From Symbiodinium natans (taxonomy: Eukaryota; Sar; Dinophyceae; Suessiales; Symbiodiniaceae): a stretch of 64,000 nucleotides of DNA. The stretch is from the NCBI GenBank assembly GCA_905221605.1, contig CAJNDS010000098.1, positions 1-64,000 of the forward strand. The letters are read 5' to 3'. The position numbers and the translations under genes were made by a program. The notes below the pieces were generated by a model that saw nothing but the letters and a program-made list of their open reading frames with translations, had not been told where the DNA came from and did not search any database. This document shows positions 28,263 through 39,410 of this stretch, one piece after another. Every line of letters begins with the position of its first letter. The first letter of the stretch is position 1.

Positions 28263-29928
28263 GCACCTGCGCTTGCCGAACGGAGCCCTTTTTGTGGGTC
28301 TTGCTGCGAAACGGATCTAACTGCTTTGGGACCTGATGACTTTCAGTGCTAACCTGTCACAGAACCTCAGGAGGCTACACTTATCACCTTATCACCTTAT
28401 CACGAAAGCTAGCCTTTGAGAGAGCTCTAAGGAAGTTATCCGCCTAAGGCGGTAGCTTCCCAGGAGTGTGGGGGGTGGGGGGGTGGGGTTACTGTTTACT
28501 GTTTCTGTGCGGGTGGCGAGGTGCCCCCCTCTCCCCCGCTAAAAGGGGCCTGATGTTGATAGTGTATGATTTGCGTATTGTTCTGCTGTGTCTTGTGCAG
28601 ATCCTTTTTGCGCGGGATGTTATGTTTGGAGACGTGTTTGTTCACGGGTTCTGCGCATAAAAGGAACATCACATAAACAGAAGTTAGTAAACCACACATG
28701 GTTAAAATTCAAAACGCATACAGCAAATTGGCAGCAAAGACAATGGAACAAACTAGGACAAAGCAAGAACAAGCAAATGTTCCTGAACTTTGGGATTTGA
28801 CTGATGGGCGGCGCCTTCGCTGCAAAGCGCGGGGGGTCACAACGACTTCAGCCTTGCATCTGTGTGGCGTGTAGGGGCTGAACCCGATTGCAAACTGTTA
28901 GGCCGAGCTGGAGCCAATGAGCGACGACGAGGCTGCCGGGGGCCCCAGCTGCCGCTCTTGTTCGCTTGACGGTTTTGGGCTTCAAGAGGCTGGGCTTGCG
29001 AGGGTTGTTCAGGGTTGCGAGTTAAGGGCCCATGGTTTCCAGCGGCGGCAGTAAGAAGCCAAGGATAGCAGAGCTCTTGCCAAGCCATGCTCTGAAGCAG
29101 TTTCCCTCCGAAAGCCCGGCTGCGTCCGCGCCCCCTGCGCACCTTTAGCCCCTCAGCTGAGCGTGTTACCCTGCAGGAACCAGCCTGGTTGCGTGGTGAC
29201 GGCCTCGAGGCCGCCGTCATCGTGAGGGGTTGAAAGTTGAGGCGTGGAGGGTCCCTGTGGATCCTTCGAAAACAGTATGAGAAAATCCAAGAGCGCGCAG
29301 CTGCAGTGACAAGACCCGATGTCCTGAACCCGAACTACCCCAAGCCCCTCGACCTGATTAATGCTTTTGGTCATGGCTTGAGGGACCGCCGTGTTGGGTT
29401 CTGATGAGGTAGTTCCGTTGCCTTTGTTGTCCACTTGCTCGGTGTGTGATTGGGGTAGTTGAAAGTCTTTGGTTCAGGAAATGCTAGGAAATCCAAAGCT
29501 TCGCACACCTTAAGCCGCTTAAGCAGGAAACCTCGCCCAAGGACCCGTACCAGGGTGTACGTGTGGATATTGACTCTAATTTGGAAAGCTCGACTGCCTA
29601 TGATGCAGAGGGCCAAGGTACACAGAGGCACAACAGCGACGTTTTTCCCGAACCGACCCCAATGCCTGCATTCCCCAATCGCGTCGGCTTTCCAGCAACT
29701 GAACTTTCCAATGCTGTGCGTACCGGCATCGTCTGAGACAGTTATCAAAAAACCCCCATTATTATCGATCAGGAATCCAACACTTACACGGTCACCATAC
29801 CTAGTCTCCTTTTCCAATGCTGAATGTCTCGGCGTCGCAACAAAATGTTCAAAAGCAACCCCCACAGACTCAAGCCATAAACCCTGCGCGGTGATCTGCG
29901 AATCTGAAGCCCCCAGCCTCCCTGGTAG

Positions 29929-30025
29929 CGAAGGCGCACGACCCAAAGATAGCAGAGGATGCGGAGGTGTGTGCTACTTTTCTGGATGGCCCGGTCACCC
30001 TGGAGCTCGATTTGGTGATTCAGTC
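29929..30025 (+). CDS. Exon-like segment interrupted by a MITE
   Basis: Reads KAHDPKIAEDAEVCATFLDG then PVTLELDLVIQ in one frame; the MITE at 30026 follows directly. Skipping element and one 9-base target copy continues the frame as SCILSN and a stop. Protein unknown. Confidence 0.45.
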
Positions 30026-30135
30026 TTGGGGTGTTCCCCCCTTGTACGAACAGTCCTTAGTAGGTATAGGGACTATAGTAACCCCGATTATAATCCCTGT
30101 TAAGGAGTGTCAGAAACATAATGGGGAACATCCCA
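30026..30135. mobile_element. MITE family A, copy 3 with 9-base target duplication
   Basis: Ends TTGGGGTGTTCCCCCC and GGGGAACATCCCA. GATTCAGTC occurs immediately on both sides (30017-30025 and 30136-30144). Confidence 0.85.
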
Positions 30136-31009
30136 GATTCAGTCCTGCATCTTGAGCAACTGACAAGAGCACCAAGAAGAGCTCCAACACGACAACTGCA
30201 TGCCTGGTTCTGGAATCGTTGTGTCTGTCGTAAATGTCCGTTTGCGAGTTGTGCCATGCCATTCATGGGCCTCTCAAGCTTTGTGCTCGGTTCACGTCGT
30301 CTTGGAAGCATGCTGGTCAATTTGCTTGGCAGGTTCAGGCTTGACCTTTCCGATAGAAGACATTGAGCATGGATCACATGTGACAGGGATATCCTCATAC
30401 CTTAAAGATGCAGGCTGCAGCCAGTAGCCATCCCCTTGAGAAAGGCTTTGGGTTCAGAAGAGCCTTAATTCTCAGCCCCTTACTCCTGAACAGCAGAAGC
30501 CCTGTAGAGCTCCACCCCCAAAAATCTGACAGTTCAGGCCTCACTGGGGGCGATGCAGAGCTGGACATCGCGGGGGCCTAGTTTGCTGAGTTGGCTTGAA
30601 GGGTGTAGGCTTTGGGAACTGCTGTGTTGAGGCGAGGCGAAGGACGAGGGGCGGTGAAGAGTTGGGACTTGGTTTTTTGGGCAGAAGTTGAGCATTTGAA
30701 GAAATTCGGCAGGCGAGCTGTGAGAGTTTGTTATGGAACCGCACAGCCTTTTGCAGAGATGTTTTTCGTTTACGGAGATGTGTCGAAATACAGATTCGTC
30801 GGAATTTGATGCGGGGTCTCTTCCGGGGATTTCTCTTTGCGGTAGCCTACGACTCGACTTAGGCAGAGCATCGGTCGGTGTAAAAACACCGGTCGCACAA
30901 GCTTGTGTTGCACAAGCCGTCGCACGTAGTTCGCAGTTTGCTATGTGTGTTCACAGGCATCGCGGTGGGAAGTGTTGCGCAAAATCGGGGTCTGTAGGAG
31001 TCCATGCAG

Positions 31010-31060
31010 CAGCTAGGGCACAGGACAAAGGTCCGAGGTTCGGGAGTCACTTCGGTCACG
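31010..31060 (+). CDS. Exon-like segment ending at a GTTTAGGG donor
   Basis: Acceptor gtccatgcag; reads ARAQDKGPRFGSHFGH plus one base. The following intron begins GTTTAGGGTTTAGGG. One spare base joins the two spare bases of the exon at 31302 to give a Gly codon. Confidence 0.45.
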
Positions 31061-31083
31061 GTTTAGGGTTTAGGGTTTAGGTT
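31061..31083 (+). repeat. TTTAGGG tract at an intron 5' end
   Basis: Three units; the GT of the first is the apparent donor. Confidence 0.9.
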
Positions 31084-31199
31084 CAGGGCCAGGTTTTGTA
31101 AGGAAAGCCGTCCTGTCCATGTCAGACACGGCCCGGAAAGCTGCGAGCTTTTGGTTCCATGATACGATGGGGGGCTTATGGCGGGAAGTCGCGATGAAC

Positions 31200-31280
31200 C
31201 TAAACCCTAAACCCTAAACCCTATACCCTATACCCTATATATACCCTATACCCTATAAACCCTAAACCCTAAACCCTAAG
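31200..31280 (-). repeat. CCCTAAA tract near an intron 3' end
   Basis: About eleven CCCTAAA/CCCTATA units ending 20 bases before the acceptor cctccccag. Confidence 0.9.
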
Positions 31281-31301
31281 CCGTCTGACGGGCCTCCCCA
31301 G

Positions 31302-31417
31302 GCCTCGGCCTGCCCCTCAAGTTGCACAAAGCCCAACACCTACAGCGAAAGCAGAGCATTCCGCAAAAAAGCCCCGGGGTCAATCGCATCACTGCGCATC
31401 CGCTCCCGCGGCCCTGA
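31302..31417 (+). CDS. Terminal exon-like segment (unassigned)
   Basis: Acceptor cctccccag; reads GLPLKLHKAQHLQRKQSIPQ then KSPGVNRITAHPLPRP and TGA (31415-31417). Basic tail; joins 31010-31060 in phase. Confidence 0.45.
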
Positions 31418-31609
31418 GTCCCATATCACGAGCACAGCTGCAATCTGTGCTATCATGTGCTATCTGTACTGCACCCTGATGCTCAAACCCTAAACCCACG
31501 AATCAACCCAGCAAGTCTAGATCCATGAGCCCACTTCTCGAATCTCCAGCACAGTCAGCTGTCGCAGAACCAACACACCCGCAACAAATAGAAAAATAGA
31601 AATCCATGT

Positions 31610-31743
31610 TTGGTGGGTCTTGAAGCACATGAGGCCTTCCCGCAGTATGTGCCTAGCCTGTCGCGCTACCTGGTGGGCCACCCTGAGGCCGAACCGGATG
31701 TTAATCTCAGCATAGGTGTGACGATGCTGAAAAAACAGAAGTG
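31610..31743 (+). CDS. Exon-like segment (unassigned)
   Basis: Reads GLEAHEAFPQYVPSLSRYLV then GHPEAEPDVNLSIGV in a frame closing at 31741-31743. Protein-like; borders and family unknown. Confidence 0.4.
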
Positions 31744-32149
31744 ATGATTAACAACCCCCCCCCCCCCACGCTCAGTGTTTATCAACAGCAGGTTGTAGAG
31801 GCCATGAACCAATTTAGCCCATTTGCCCGTTCACCCAATCAGACAGTCAGGAGCACCGTTCCATCACAACCGTTGCTCAGCGTCCCCCCCTCCCCTCCCC
31901 TCCCCACATGTCAGAAAAGCTATTTCAGATCAAGATCGGAAGATGGCATAAGATAGGAAGCGGGACATCGTTGCATTTCGGCGGGGGGGGGGGGGGGGCA
32001 TCTTGGGCTTTCATTGGCCAAGGGGCTTGCAGCAGGAGGCTTAGGGGTTTGGGGTCTCAAGCAACCTCTGAGAATATCTGATATGCGGCTTCAAGCAACC
32101 TCTGAAGAAATATCTGATAATTTCCTGGCGATGCTGTTATGCTGGTGAG

Positions 32150-32218
32150 GCCCTGGTGTCGAAAAAGAAGAAGGGCCACAAGAAAGGCCAAGCCCCGGGC
32201 GTGAGCGTGCACGAGACT
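32150..32218 (+). CDS. Lys-rich exon with GTAAGG donor (unassigned)
   Basis: Acceptor ctggtgag; ALVSKKKKGHKKGQAPGVSV then HET; donor GTAAGG. Nuclear-localisation-like basic cluster. Confidence 0.45.
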
Positions 32219-32256
32219 GTAAGGTTGCTTAAGATTCCAGGTTTGAGCTTGAAAGC

Positions 32257-32309
32257 CCTAAACCCTAAACCCTAAACCCTAAACCCTATACGCTAAACCC
32301 TAAACCCTA
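32257..32309 (-). repeat. CCCTAAA tract
   Basis: Eight units with TATACG and TACACC variants. Confidence 0.9.
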
Positions 32310-32458
32310 CACCCTGGTAGTGTTCTTGATTGCTATTTCCTTGCGGTGGAGGTCGAGGCCCTTGTCTCCTCCCAGCTGCCATGAAGAAGCATGTCCTGAG
32401 GTGAAACTGTCTGAGGGTGAGCGCTGGCCTGAACAACGCTCTGCAAACAAAACGGTTT

Positions 32459-32519
32459 CGGGTTTAGGGTTTAGGGTTTGGGGTTTAGGGTTTACGGTTT
32501 AGGGTTCAGGGTTTAGGGC
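32459..32519 (+). repeat. TTTAGGG tract
   Basis: About nine units, inverted relative to 32257-32309; 150 bases separate them and may hold a short exon (AAMKKHVL at 32377-32400). Confidence 0.9.
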
Positions 32520-34082
32520 AGTTAGACAGCTTCGCTGCAGCAGAGCTGCAGTGAAGCTCCTGAACCTCCAGCCGAGTCTTCGATTGGCTTCGAAGCCTTT
32601 CTAATGAGACTCTGAGACCCAACAGAAACCGGATGAGAGCCACTTTGCTCAGGCGCGGGCAAGCGCTACTTCGGTGCGGAGGAGCGTTCCGAGGCGCAGC
32701 TCCGTCTGGGAGGGTCATGGAGGGTCAAAAGAGAGGCGGAATAGAATGAATAGGGCATTTAGGGTGTAGCACGATGTAGGAGGAGGTAGGACGACCTTAG
32801 GACGATGTAGGGTTCAGCTGCTCACTCTGTAAAAAGGATGGCTGTTCCTTGTGCAGTCCGTCTGAATTTTCTTGTGGGTTTACGGCCTAAGTGTGTGGGT
32901 TTAGAGAGTCGCCGCAAGCATCAGCTTCAAGGCTGTTTTGTTGAGTCGGTAGATTTGCGGGCTCAAATACTCGGAGGCCAACATTGGGTCGTTTCGGGCT
33001 TGGGCTAGCGGGGGTTGGGTGAGCTCAGGGCTTTTCCGTTGGGACTGAGCACGTTGCCCGCAGCACCCCCGTCGCCCATCGTTGTATTGGAGATGCAACA
33101 GTTCATGCACCAAGTATGCACCCACAATTTCCCGGGAACCTGATATGCACCTATCAGGCAGTTGCCAACTTTCGACAGCGGATAGTATAAGTGTGGGGCT
33201 TCTATCCCTTCCAATCCCCAATCTGATCAGACTTGCCAAACTGTAACCTGGCGTAGCCAACCGAAATTGCCAATCCCCCCGACGAGGATGTCATGGCCGA
33301 CAAAGTAATCATCGGCTGCTGGGCTTGTGGCAAGCGCGGAAGCCTACTTCAGCATTGACTCCTTTGAGAAGGTTTCAGCTAGTTTTGAGCTGCAGGATGT
33401 GTGAAGATGAATCTCTGCTGGGTGCAAACATGGGAGCTTTCTCTGAGCTCTCCTTATCAATCCTGGTGTTGTCGATGTCGACGAAGCGTAGGGGTGAAGG
33501 GTCTTGACATCCTGGGGAGGCTTTCAAAGTTTGCGATTACAGGCTCAGGCTCAAGCCATGACTCCTGCTTAAGGACATGTAGTGGTAGTTAGTGCTTGGC
33601 TGAAGCTTTACGGATCTCAGCCTTTCGGAGTTCACAACCGGGGCTTGCGATTCTGGAGTTGACGGGATGGAAGTTCAATGGCGGGGTTGGTGCTTGTGTT
33701 ATGATGTTAGTCGCTGCTGTTGTGCTGGTTTGGTTTTTCTCCTTCCGTCGTGACCCTGCAGTCACACACGAGGCTGGACCACGAAAGCCAGGATTGTGTC
33801 TTCAAGCGGTGCTTCGCATGAAGCTCAGCCATTGGCAAACTATTTACGACTTAATAAAGACGAATGTCACTTCACGCCACTTGATTCTCTGCCCCTGACA
33901 AAACACACTATGGGCCGCAAATCCAAGCGGTTGGGGACGTTTCATTCACAATTCACAGAGATTGACAAGTCCCACGAGTTCAAGTTGAGTTTCCAATTGG
34001 GGGCGCTCGGGTCAGGTCTACATCAAAGGTTCACCCGAGCTCTTTTTATTGAACTCCTATGCACAGCGGCCCTTACGTCCGA

Positions 34083-34127
34083 AAACCCTAAACCCCAAAC
34101 CCTAAACCCTAAACCCTAAACCCTCAA
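34083..34127 (-). repeat. CCCTAAA tract
   Basis: Six units. Confidence 0.9.
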
Positions 34128-34464
34128 CCGTACTCTTGCGAGCCTTGCATTCGGAAGCCCCAAGCAGCCCCCAAAGCGACCCAACCTTGGTGGAACCAAG
34201 GTTTGTTCAGAGCAGGGTCATGAGGTCTCTGAGTGTCGTGCCCGGCAACTGGTATGCAGCAGGCCGGGGCTGGATCACTTCCTCAGCTTTCAAAAGTCCG
34301 TCACTTGCAAGATATTGTTGCGCTCGTTGGGAGCTTCAGTGGTGGAAGGGAAATCAGCAATTGCATATCTCTGTGTATCGCTTGCCCATGAGTTCTGAAA
34401 CTGCAAACCCCTCAATCCATAAAGTCCTGAACGAGCTGCCTGTCATTTCTTCTCCTCGCTGCAG

Positions 34465-34537
34465 GTGTAGACGCCAGGGCCACTTGGTGGAGAACTGCCC
34501 GCAGGAGGCAGCTCCCGGCTGGACGAGTAGCAAGTGA
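34465..34537 (+). CDS. Terminal exon with CCHC zinc-knuckle half
   Basis: After acceptor cctcgctgcag the exon reads CRRQGHLVENCPQEAAPGWT then SSK and TGA (34535-34537). C-x4-H-x4-C is the last part of a CCHC knuckle (C-x2-C-x4-H-x4-C); the first Cys must come from the preceding exon, which I did not find. CCHC knuckles bind single-stranded nucleic acid and occur in RNA-binding proteins and Gag. Because it is spliced-looking and ends 23 residues later, a cellular RNA-binding protein is as likely as a retroelement. Just after the stop a GGTTCGGTGCGG-like repeat occurs (34537-34605). Confidence 0.55.
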
Positions 34538-36411
34538 TCGGTGCGGTACGGTAAGCTTCCTGCACGGTTCGGTGCGGAACGGTAACGGTTCGGTGCGGTA
34601 CGGCGGAATTGTATTGTTGAAACACCCATTAAAGCCCAATGTGCCAAAACGTGAACGCAACAAGCCCAAGACGCTCAGATCTACGACGACGGGTGCACCA
34701 CCCAGCTTTTTGTCTTGCTTGTGGAGACCCCACTCAGTGGCACTGCTCAATGCAACAGAATGTACATCAACAGGACATCGTCACGATGGGAAGTGTGATC
34801 CAAGTGCGGTGCAATTCCGTGTAGTGGCCCGAACTCAAACAGTTACATTGCCGATAAACCCACAAGTTTCTTTGCGCCCCAGTGGGACACTGTTGCGAGA
34901 ATTCGCAAGATCCACACAATTCAGAACTGAGGCTGAATAACGAGGCAGATGTCAGCTTCTGCCGCTGCCTAAAGTGTGGTGATGAAGGCGGGGGGAGATG
35001 GCTACAGCCTGGGTTCCAGGAAGTTTCGCAGAGGTGGGCAGAGCAGATGGTTGCTGACACATCTTGGGTCCGTGTGGAGGAGCTTCCAGAGTTCTGGAAG
35101 ACCCTCTCCATTAGGGCTGAGTAAGGTGTCCTGAAATCCGAGCCAGTTTCCTCCACAGAGAAGTGTTGAAGCTTGAGGAAAGAAGATGTCCAGGTCTTCA
35201 CACCTGTACGAGTAGCACCTTAGTTTCAGTCGACGTTTAGTTCAGGAGTTGACCGGACGTTGGCTTTGAGAGTCGTGCCTGGACTCTGCCAGGCCACATC
35301 AACTGCTGCGAGATCATCCCAGATGCTAGTCGCTTCATCTTCCTGCAGGACATCGTGGGCTCTTAGGGTTCATCCACAGAGTTCCGTCAGTCTTGGCTTC
35401 AGGTGGCTTCAAACTTCTCTCTCTCTCCCTCTTTCTCTCTCTGCAATGGCACCCCCGGCAAGCCCCACAAGCGTCCTGGGGCATTTGCCCCGCGCAAAGT
35501 GACAAAAACAATCTCAGTACGAGGACTTGCCCGTCATCTTCCGGAGAACCAGCGAACTCTGAACCCCATTCCTCGATTTTCCCTGAGCCCTAGCATGCGA
35601 CCCTAAACGATCGAACTGTCAGCGATATGGAGCCACGCCGCAAGCCCTCCGCCGCTGTGTTACAAGTTGATACTAAATCCTTTTTTGAATAAGTGCCCGC
35701 AGGAGCCGAGTCCATCGGAGCCCAGCATTCGGGACGGTGCTGGGAAAGAAGGGCATTTGGGGTTCGGAGATTCCCAGGAGTTCGGAGGCGTACGGGCGGG
35801 TGCTGAAGATGACTTGCTGCCTTGGCTTTTTGCGAGTGACTAGTGTCCACAGCATCCACAATCGTCACAAGAATCAGGCACCAGAGCGCCAAACTGCTCA
35901 TTCCGCGGAGTTCCGCGCACGCTCTGAACCTTATAACTGACACGCTTCATCAAGCTGACTGACATCTAATGCAGCCCATGAGACCTGGGTTGGACATGGA
36001 TGCACTCAAGATAACCAACCCTACCGGGTCAGGAGTTTGGTGGCTAGGGGTGGGTTCACTCCCCCCCGAACTCGAAACGCGTCGATTGTATGAGAGCCCA
36101 CAACCCCAAACCTGAGGCTCTAACCCTTGTGAGGATATGGGGCGGCAAGGCTCTGAAGACTTTTCACCTCATTGGCAGCAGCAACGGCAGCGCGGAACCA
36201 AGCATCTGCTGAGCTGCTTAAGATGTAGATTTCAGGCTTGGTGGGGTTTCGGGTTCGTTGCGTGTGGGATTGTCGGTCAGGGGCTGTGGTGAAGCTTTGA
36301 AGGGGATGATCGCAGTGCTGCTGCTGCTGGCGTTCTGTGAGGACTTTTTTCCAGGTTTCTTGCATGGTGTGAATGTGGAGACCTCAGCCCCAAGAATTCA
36401 TTTTCTCAATA

Positions 36412-36536
36412 AGTGTACGTGTAAATGCAAGTGTAAGTGTAAGACTCAGTGCAAGTGCCAGTGTACGCGTAAGTGCAAGTGTAAGTGCAAGTGTAAGTGC
36501 AAGTGCAAGTGTGAGTGTAAGTGTAAGTGTAAGCGC
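36412..36536 (+). repeat. (AAGTGT/AAGTGC)n hexamer repeat
   Basis: About 20 copies of AAGTGY with a few variants. Gives Lys-Cys or Ser-Val repeats in any frame; treated as non-coding. Confidence 0.9.
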
Positions 36537-37624
36537 CCGCGCGGGCGCGTGTGTGCCCGGGTTCTTACGAAGAAGCGTGCCTCAGTGAAGCTTGGGCCGA
36601 ACGTTCAGCAGCTTGGTAACAAAAGCGGACATGATCAATCAAGCTTCCAAGTTGGTGGTAGTTGCGGTAGTTCCCTCCTTCGTGTAAGTCGGCTTGTCAG
36701 GGTTCGGAGTAGTAAAGATCTTCAATTGGCTTCTGCCCATGTTTTCCATTCCGAAGAAAAATGTTCCTGAAAAGAGGGGGCGCAAGGCTTGTGAGGCGGG
36801 TTTTGTGTTTCAAGATGAAGGTGTAGCAAGCGCGGTTCGAACTGATTTCTTTCCCAGTGTACTAACTCTCGCAAAACGAGACATCAGTTTTGTGACTTTG
36901 TACCTCGCAGGTGGAATGACTACCAAGGCCCTTGGGAGGGGGGGTGGGGTTTGGAAAGTTACGGCTGGAAGTTAGCTGTTGAATTTGGCGGGGTAGAGTG
37001 GACTTTGGACATGGTGTTGGTCTGGGGGCAGTCATCGGATGGAGCAATGTGGGACTTGAGTGTCGGTTGATGCTCGCTTAATCTCGGTTGGTCTCTGGTC
37101 TGGTAGTGTGCTTCTGCACTTTCACAGGATCCAGGCTCCTGAGAACGATTGTAGCACTCTGCAGCGGACTAAGCTCAGAACCAGTTCAAAACACACCCGC
37201 AACCTCTAAACCCTAAGCCGTAAGCATGAATCCATAAACCAAGCCCGATCCCCGAAAAACGTAGAGTGGGCCAGACTTGAAGCTGTGACATGTTGGGAAG
37301 TCTTACTGGGTTCGTTTTCGGAGTTTACTGTAGGTCTGGGAGCAAATTTCTGTGAGTTCAGAGCCGCGGAAGTGGTATCGAATTCCGAGTTTGAGATCTT
37401 CGAATCAGCCTCTTTGAAATCGCTGTAAAGGAGGCTGGGGCGACGACTGGCAAGGGCCCCTGGAGTCAAAAGCATGGCCAGCAAAAGGGGATGCAGGGTT
37501 TGGTGGTGCTGGTCCTTTGGGCTTTGGATGCAGTGGTGTTCGTGCTTCCGAAAAGTGGACACTCTTTCCAGCCAGCTTGCTTCTGTATGTTTCACGGGTC
37601 GGCGACAGAGTGTAAGAACAAGAT

Positions 37625-37677
37625 AACCCTAAGCCCTAAGCCCTAAACCCTAAACCCTAAACCCTAAACCCTAAACC
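37625..37677 (-). repeat. CCCTAAA tract before an exon
   Basis: Seven units running straight into the exon-like segment at 37678. Confidence 0.9.
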
Positions 37678-37728
37678 ATGAGGTCTGGCGCGAAGAACTT
37701 CTTCGACCTTGCGCCGTGGTTGCTTCAG
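37678..37728 (+). CDS. Exon-like segment between inverted telomeric tracts
   Basis: Reads RSGAKNFFDLAPWLLQ, with a possible GC donor GCAGCG at 37729. CCCTAAA precedes directly and TTTAGGG follows 27 bases after. Protein unknown. Confidence 0.4.
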
Positions 37729-37755
37729 GCAGCGCCCCGAAAGTCAAAGCTGGGA

Positions 37756-37786
37756 TTTAGGGTTTAGGGTTTAGGGTTTAGGGTTT
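37756..37786 (+). repeat. TTTAGGG tract after an exon
   Basis: Four units. Confidence 0.9.
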
Positions 37787-38126
37787 GGTTGATGGCTGGG
37801 GATTCGGCTTCATGGGTTTTGAAGTGCAGGCTTTTGGTTGCCCCAAGTCTCTCCCGAACGTTCTGTGGTGGTATTTGCGTGAAGAAGAACCGCACAACAT
37901 GCAAGGCATATCCCATCCTAATCGAGAATTAAACTTGCAGTACGAAACGAGATTCAGAAGCACTATACATGATACTATTTGTATCGAACATCATCTAAGG
38001 CGTTACTGTAGCTGTGCAGCGAGCCGGCTTGTTAAAGTGTGTAGAGGTCGATGTTTCCTTCGATTGACAGGTGTGAGAAGAATACCCCCAAACATATCCT
38101 TCAGTATGGACGGACTAAAGTGACAG

Positions 38127-38213
38127 AAGGGGTGGGCCTGGCAACACCATGACGCACCGAAAGCACTGCAGCAAAAGATGGGCAAGGCTGCGAACTCCAT
38201 TTTTGGACCTAAA
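38127..38213 (+). CDS. Exon of unassigned + strand gene (38.1-39.4 kb)
   Basis: Acceptor aaagtgacag and donor GTAGGC bracket 29 codons: KGWAWQHHDAPKALQQKMGK then AANSIFGPK. Well-formed borders and composition. Phase 0 at both ends, as for the exon at 39087. Confidence 0.55.
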
Positions 38214-38720
38214 GTAGGCTCCTTTGGCTGTGCAGGGCTGTGGTGGCAGCGCGGCGGCTCAGAGTTACGAGTTGCGAGTTGTGGTGTGCAAGCATTAGCC
38301 CCAGACTCTGCAAGCCTGCTGCCCCAAATGCTTCCAATTGAGCCAAAAGCCAGTCACAGGCTCCTTCAAGCCTCACCACAAAGCTATGAGAGTTTGTGAC
38401 ACCCCGGGGTGGCCCAACAATTGAACGGTACTACGTTCCTCAACGCTTCACAGATCTTGCAGTTTAGGCTTTGGGGGTTGCAGAGGCTTCACAGATCTTC
38501 ACAGCACCGGCGCACAACTCGTTTGCTGAAGCAGGATCTGTGAGAAAGGTGCAGTATGCCACCCTTCCTCTTGGTGTGTTTTTCAGGAGCCTCGTGGCAT
38601 CACATCCATGGCGGTGTTTTAAACACTTATAGTTTGAACAGCCCACATCTTCTGGACTCAAGTTCCGAGCGTGCCCGGTCTTGAACCCCTCAATCCTAAA
38701 CCATGCTTACTTACTTCCAG

Positions 38721-38822
38721 AATCCCAGACCGCCGCTTCCTTCACGTTGCCCAGATTTTGGTTGGGCACCACCGCCGGGCGACGGCGGGGGCTACGGTGG
38801 CCTCCTGAGAGATGGAACATAG
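38721..38822 (+). CDS. Pro/Gly-rich exon-like segment
   Basis: Acceptor cttacttccag; NPRPPLPSRCPDFGWAPPPG then DGGGYGGLL; frame closes at 38820-38822, though a GT donor within ctacg|gtggcc could end the exon earlier. Confidence 0.4.
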   Translation, partial: NPRPPLPSRCPDFGWAPPPGDGGGYGGLLRDGT

Positions 38823-39086
38823 CTTGGGGCCTAAGTGCTTGGGGTTCATGACAGGGTGCTGGCCAGCAAGCAAGTTTGAGATCGGGGCAGTATGCCGCAG
38901 TGGACCCAAATTACTAGGACTTACAAATCAAGCCGTGCATCCTGGAGCCCGGCGTGGGCTGGGACCTACAAGGCCCCATGCGCAGGGCGAGCTGTTGACA
39001 GGCACAGGCTTGAGACCACTTGGCCTCTGGCGCGGGTTACTGGCCCGCACAAGCTTCAGCCTGGCACGAGCTACTGGCCCGACCAG

Positions 39087-39194
39087 CCTTCAAATGCCCC
39101 GCCTTTGAACGCCAACGGTAAAGGTCGACGCTTTGTCCCTCCAGCTTTCGCCATCGTTCGCGGTCATTCCACAATGGACATGCTCTTGAAACAG
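39087..39194 (+). CDS. Exon of unassigned gene, with GTCAGG donor
   Basis: Acceptor gcccgaccag; 36 codons reading PSNAPPLNANGKGRRFVPPA then FAIVRGHSTMDMLLKQ; donor GTCAGG. Phase 0 both sides. Confidence 0.5.
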
Positions 39195-39236
39195 GTCAGG
39201 GCACCATGCAGCGCACCTCCAGCTTGACATTCCGAG

Positions 39237-39410
39237 GACCCTTCGGTCCTTAAGCCCCTGCCCCCCCTGAAAACCTCTGATGACCATCAGGCGGAAGAAA
39301 TGGCGGCGGTGGCTGGCGGAATGGCAACAGCAAAGGACCGGGTTCGGAAGATCTACAGTCGTGTTTGTGGCATAGGTAGCGGCGGCAGTGATCCATTGGA
39401 CCGATTCTAA
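39237..39410 (+). CDS. Terminal exon of unassigned gene
   Basis: Acceptor cattccgag; reads DPSVLKPLPPLKTSDDHQAE then EMAAVAGGMATAKDRVRKIY, SRVCGIGSGGSDPLDRF and TAA (39408-39410), 57 codons. Joins 39087-39194 in phase across a 42-base candidate intron. Helical acidic-basic stretch then Gly-rich end; no family recognised. Confidence 0.55.
   Translation, partial: DPSVLKPLPPLKTSDDHQAEEMAAVAGGMATAKDRVRKIYSRVCGIGSGGSDPLDRF

Noticed and set aside
29371-29946. 191-codon minus-strand and 214-codon plus-strand overlapping frames
   Set aside because: Two long frames in antisense overlap with a third, better supported exon frame next to them; GC-rich DNA here has few stops, so length alone is not evidence.
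33005-33260. HELLHLQ (HExxH-like metalloprotease motif) in a minus-strand frame
   Set aside because: No family context around the motif, opposite strand to neighbours, no splice-like borders; a five-residue pattern is expected by chance.
36300-36540. Signal-peptide-like MIAVLLLLAFCEDFF followed by Cys/Lys repeats
   Set aside because: The Cys-Lys part is a hexamer microsatellite and the leader comes partly from a CTG run.
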